Assembly: GCA_964030475.1 (NCBI GenBank)
Contig: CAXIPT010000006.1
Location: 2,102,817-2,166,816 of the forward strand
Direction of reading: 5' to 3'
Source: Tethya wilhelma
Taxonomy: Eukaryota; Porifera; Demospongiae; Tethyida; Tethyidae
DNA length: 64,000 nt
Part shown: positions 62,601 through 64,000 of the stretch, piece by piece
Position numbering within the stretch: the first letter of the stretch is position 1
How the letters are laid out: the number at the start of each line of letters is the position of its first letter
Notes under the pieces: model-generated
Databases searched by the model: none
What the model was told of the DNA's origin: nothing
Seen by the model: the letters and a program-made list of their open reading frames with translations, nothing else
Translations under genes and position numbers: made by a program

Positions 62601-63811
62601 AGAAAAAAATTTAATAACTTTATCAACTGATTTCGAAATTTCAAGCACTATTGGAAAGCGCTCATACTCCCTGCATGTTCTTTTGGTTGCTTTTCCAGCT
62701 TCCTACGCCTTACCAGTCAAAAGTTAGCTATTTTGTCCCGTAAGAAAAGTATCGAATGAATCTCATATTTCCCTTCCAGTAGCATTCTCAAACCAGATTA
62801 TCTTTAGTGCATGCAACACGACTTACGCTGGTACCATGGTCTGCTCGAGAGCCACTGCCTCTTTGAAGCACTGCTCACTGCGATCCACGTCAGAGGCCAG
62901 GAGACAGAACACACCGTAGTCGTACCAGTTGGTGGCTATGTGGTCATGACGACTGATACGCTGGGAGTTAGAAGAGAGAAGAATAAATAAAGGAGAGATG
63001 GATAGTTTAGGTATTGCTATACGTAAGTGCTACTATACTCTGCTCCAAAATCTGTGAGTTTTAGCAGCTCAGGTATAAAAGTATTTGACCAGAATTGTAG
63101 GTTTCAAAATCTCAGCTAGAACTCAACATTTTTTCCTACTGAATTTTCATATTGTCACACAATTGTAGCTAACCAACATGGTCAATCTAGCAGACCTATA
63201 ATAAGTATAGACCTAGCAAATCTGGCCTAGAAAATGCCACAATACAGTAGCACTTGCTACGTACACCTAACCTCATACCCAGGCCACTGATACAAGGTTA
63301 TATGCTACATGTGTATATACAGTATATCATAATTATACAGTACGTAGTGGACTCTCACCTCTTTGTAGTAGCGATGGGCCAGTTCAAAATGACCCTCTTC
63401 TTCTGCTTCTACTGCAAAGTGTTTCAAGAGGTCAGAGGTCAATACCGAGGGAGGAGCTGGTTGAGAATCCTCCAGTGAGAGAACCTATGACATCACAATT
63501 ACACCATCACAATTCGAATGGGTGAAACCCTATCATTATTCACATAATGAATGAGTATGCCCTTCTCGTTATCCTCATAAATGAATGAGTGAGCCCCTCT
63601 CATTATACTCATAAATCGATGAGTGAGGTCCTCTCATTTACTCATAATGCAATAAGTGAGCTCCTCTCATTATCCTTACCTTATTAAGTCCATTGTGCAT
63701 CTCATCCACCAGGAACACATAGAGCTGAGAGAGAAAGCTCTGAAGCTGATCTTTGTCTTCAACTTTAGCTTCATTCAAATACTTCTCTCTCACAATCTTA
63801 ACCACCGATTG
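59602..63811 (-). CDS. CFAP70: TPR protein, probably CFAP70 (3' part; gene continues beyond the window)
   Basis: Exons in transcript order: 63680-63811, 63359-63484, 62827-62960, 62251-62366, 61658-62052, 60914-61053, 60373-60564, 59852-59899 and 59602-59730. Phases agree everywhere except between 60914 and 60564, so a small exon is probably missed there. The protein is made of TPR units: [66 protein letters not shown] and [17 protein letters not shown]. An upstream helical part has [15 protein letters not shown], and a Ser/Gln-rich insert of about 100 residues lies in exon 61658-62052. The NNxDPxVWAYLxLxCLK block and the [10 protein letters not shown] helix are what I associate with CFAP70 (TTC18), an axonemal outer dynein arm-related protein; another TPR ciliary protein is possible. 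The gene is tail to tail with RCOR. Confidence 0.72.
60070..60309. mobile_element. MITE family M, copy 1
   Basis: The left end CTAAAGTCCATCTGGTTTGA and the right end TCAAACCAGATCGACTTTAG pair as inverted repeats, extending to GAATGCCG/CGGCATTC. 240 bp in a CFAP70 intron, with a core matching the copies at 60612 and 62572. Confidence 0.85.
60612..60813. mobile_element. MITE family M, copy 2 (inverted interior)
   Basis: Ends as in copy 1 (CTAAAGTCCATCTGGTTTAA, TCTCAAACCAGATAGACT). The interior runs in the opposite orientation, with GGTAAGGCATAGAAGCTGAA near 60716 as complement of copy 1's TTTCTACACCTTACC. Confidence 0.8.
61341..61564. repeat. Heptamer array (ATGTCGC)n in a CFAP70 intron
   Basis: About 32 tandem copies of ATGTCGC with variants ATGTCGG, ATGTTGC and ATCTTGT spaced in a higher-order pattern: ATCTTGTATGTCGCATGTTGC occurs twice. 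Because seven is not a multiple of three and the unit has no stop in any frame on either strand, every frame stays open and codes the same heptapeptide; these frames are not genes. Confidence 0.95.
62367..62462. repeat. (GTGTGAGG)n-type repeat beside a CFAP70 acceptor
   Basis: Tandem GGTGTGAGGGTGTGAGG units. On the minus strand this is (CACCCT)n, running directly into the CCCCAG acceptor of the exon at 62251-62366. Confidence 0.85.
62572..62816. mobile_element. MITE family M, copy 3
   Basis: Ends CTAAGTCCATCTGGTTTGAG and CTCAAACCAGATTATCTTTAG. The interior aligns with copy 1 in the same orientation (AATTTCAAGCACTATTGGAA). It is the third copy of the family within 2.7 kb of the same gene. Confidence 0.85.
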
Positions 63812-64000
63812 CTAGAATGATAGAGAGATGATACAAATAAAAACCCATTCACAAGTTGTATTATCCACGTATTGTACTCGGAGAGAGCCGGGGTATATAA
63901 GAGGCTAAGTTGTATACAGTATATTAACAGAGTTTCTTTCCCCCAGAAAAATAGTAAAGAGGGGGGGAAGTGGGAGGGGTTGCTTAAAATTCTCCAAGAA

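Overview
The window reads as genomic DNA of a sponge, most likely a demosponge of the Amphimedon type (an inference). The evidence is short intron-rich genes, a cluster of short-chain collagens whose C-terminal domain resembles the sponge short-chain collagen C4, a DEATH-NACHT-LRR gene of the kind expanded in Amphimedon, ciliary genes, and many microsatellites and MITEs. Twelve runs of N (eleven single N plus one of ten) mark contig joins. Several joins carry unmerged overlaps, so order across them is not reliable.

Layout. 1-8291: a nine-exon plus-strand gene joining a SWAP70/DEF6-like front end and PH domain to a long proline- and tyrosine-rich docking tail; its first exon appears twice because of an assembly join. 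8610-9920 and 41708-42940: two incomplete GT43 beta-glucuronosyltransferase genes, both cut at contig ends. 10372-22507: a minus-strand cluster of short-chain collagen genes and remnants (two intact, two nearly identical but damaged, three fragments), interrupted by a Mutator-like (MULE) transposon with clear inverted repeats and target duplication. 24526-40639: minus-strand receptor-like genes built from phase-1 exons: signal peptide, two cysteine-poor beta-sandwich-like domains and fibronectin III domains, with a membrane-anchor exon of a further gene at 40000. 43925-49053: two minus-strand NLR genes, one broken and one nearly complete apart from its LRR end.

50287-63811 is a compact housekeeping block: TMEM107 (ciliary transition zone) and NTPCR share a 122-bp bidirectional promoter, followed by a CoREST (RCOR) gene and, tail to tail with it, the 3' part of a TPR gene that looks like CFAP70.

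Two genome-scale patterns stand out. Many 3' splice sites sit directly against (CT)n, (CA)n or (CACCCT)n microsatellites, which seem to serve as polypyrimidine tracts. The secreted and immune-type gene families (collagens, receptors, NLRs) occur as tandem, partly broken copies among MITEs and inverted repeats, while the housekeeping genes are single and intact. Gene models were built by hand from splice signals and reading-frame phase; none is transcript-confirmed.
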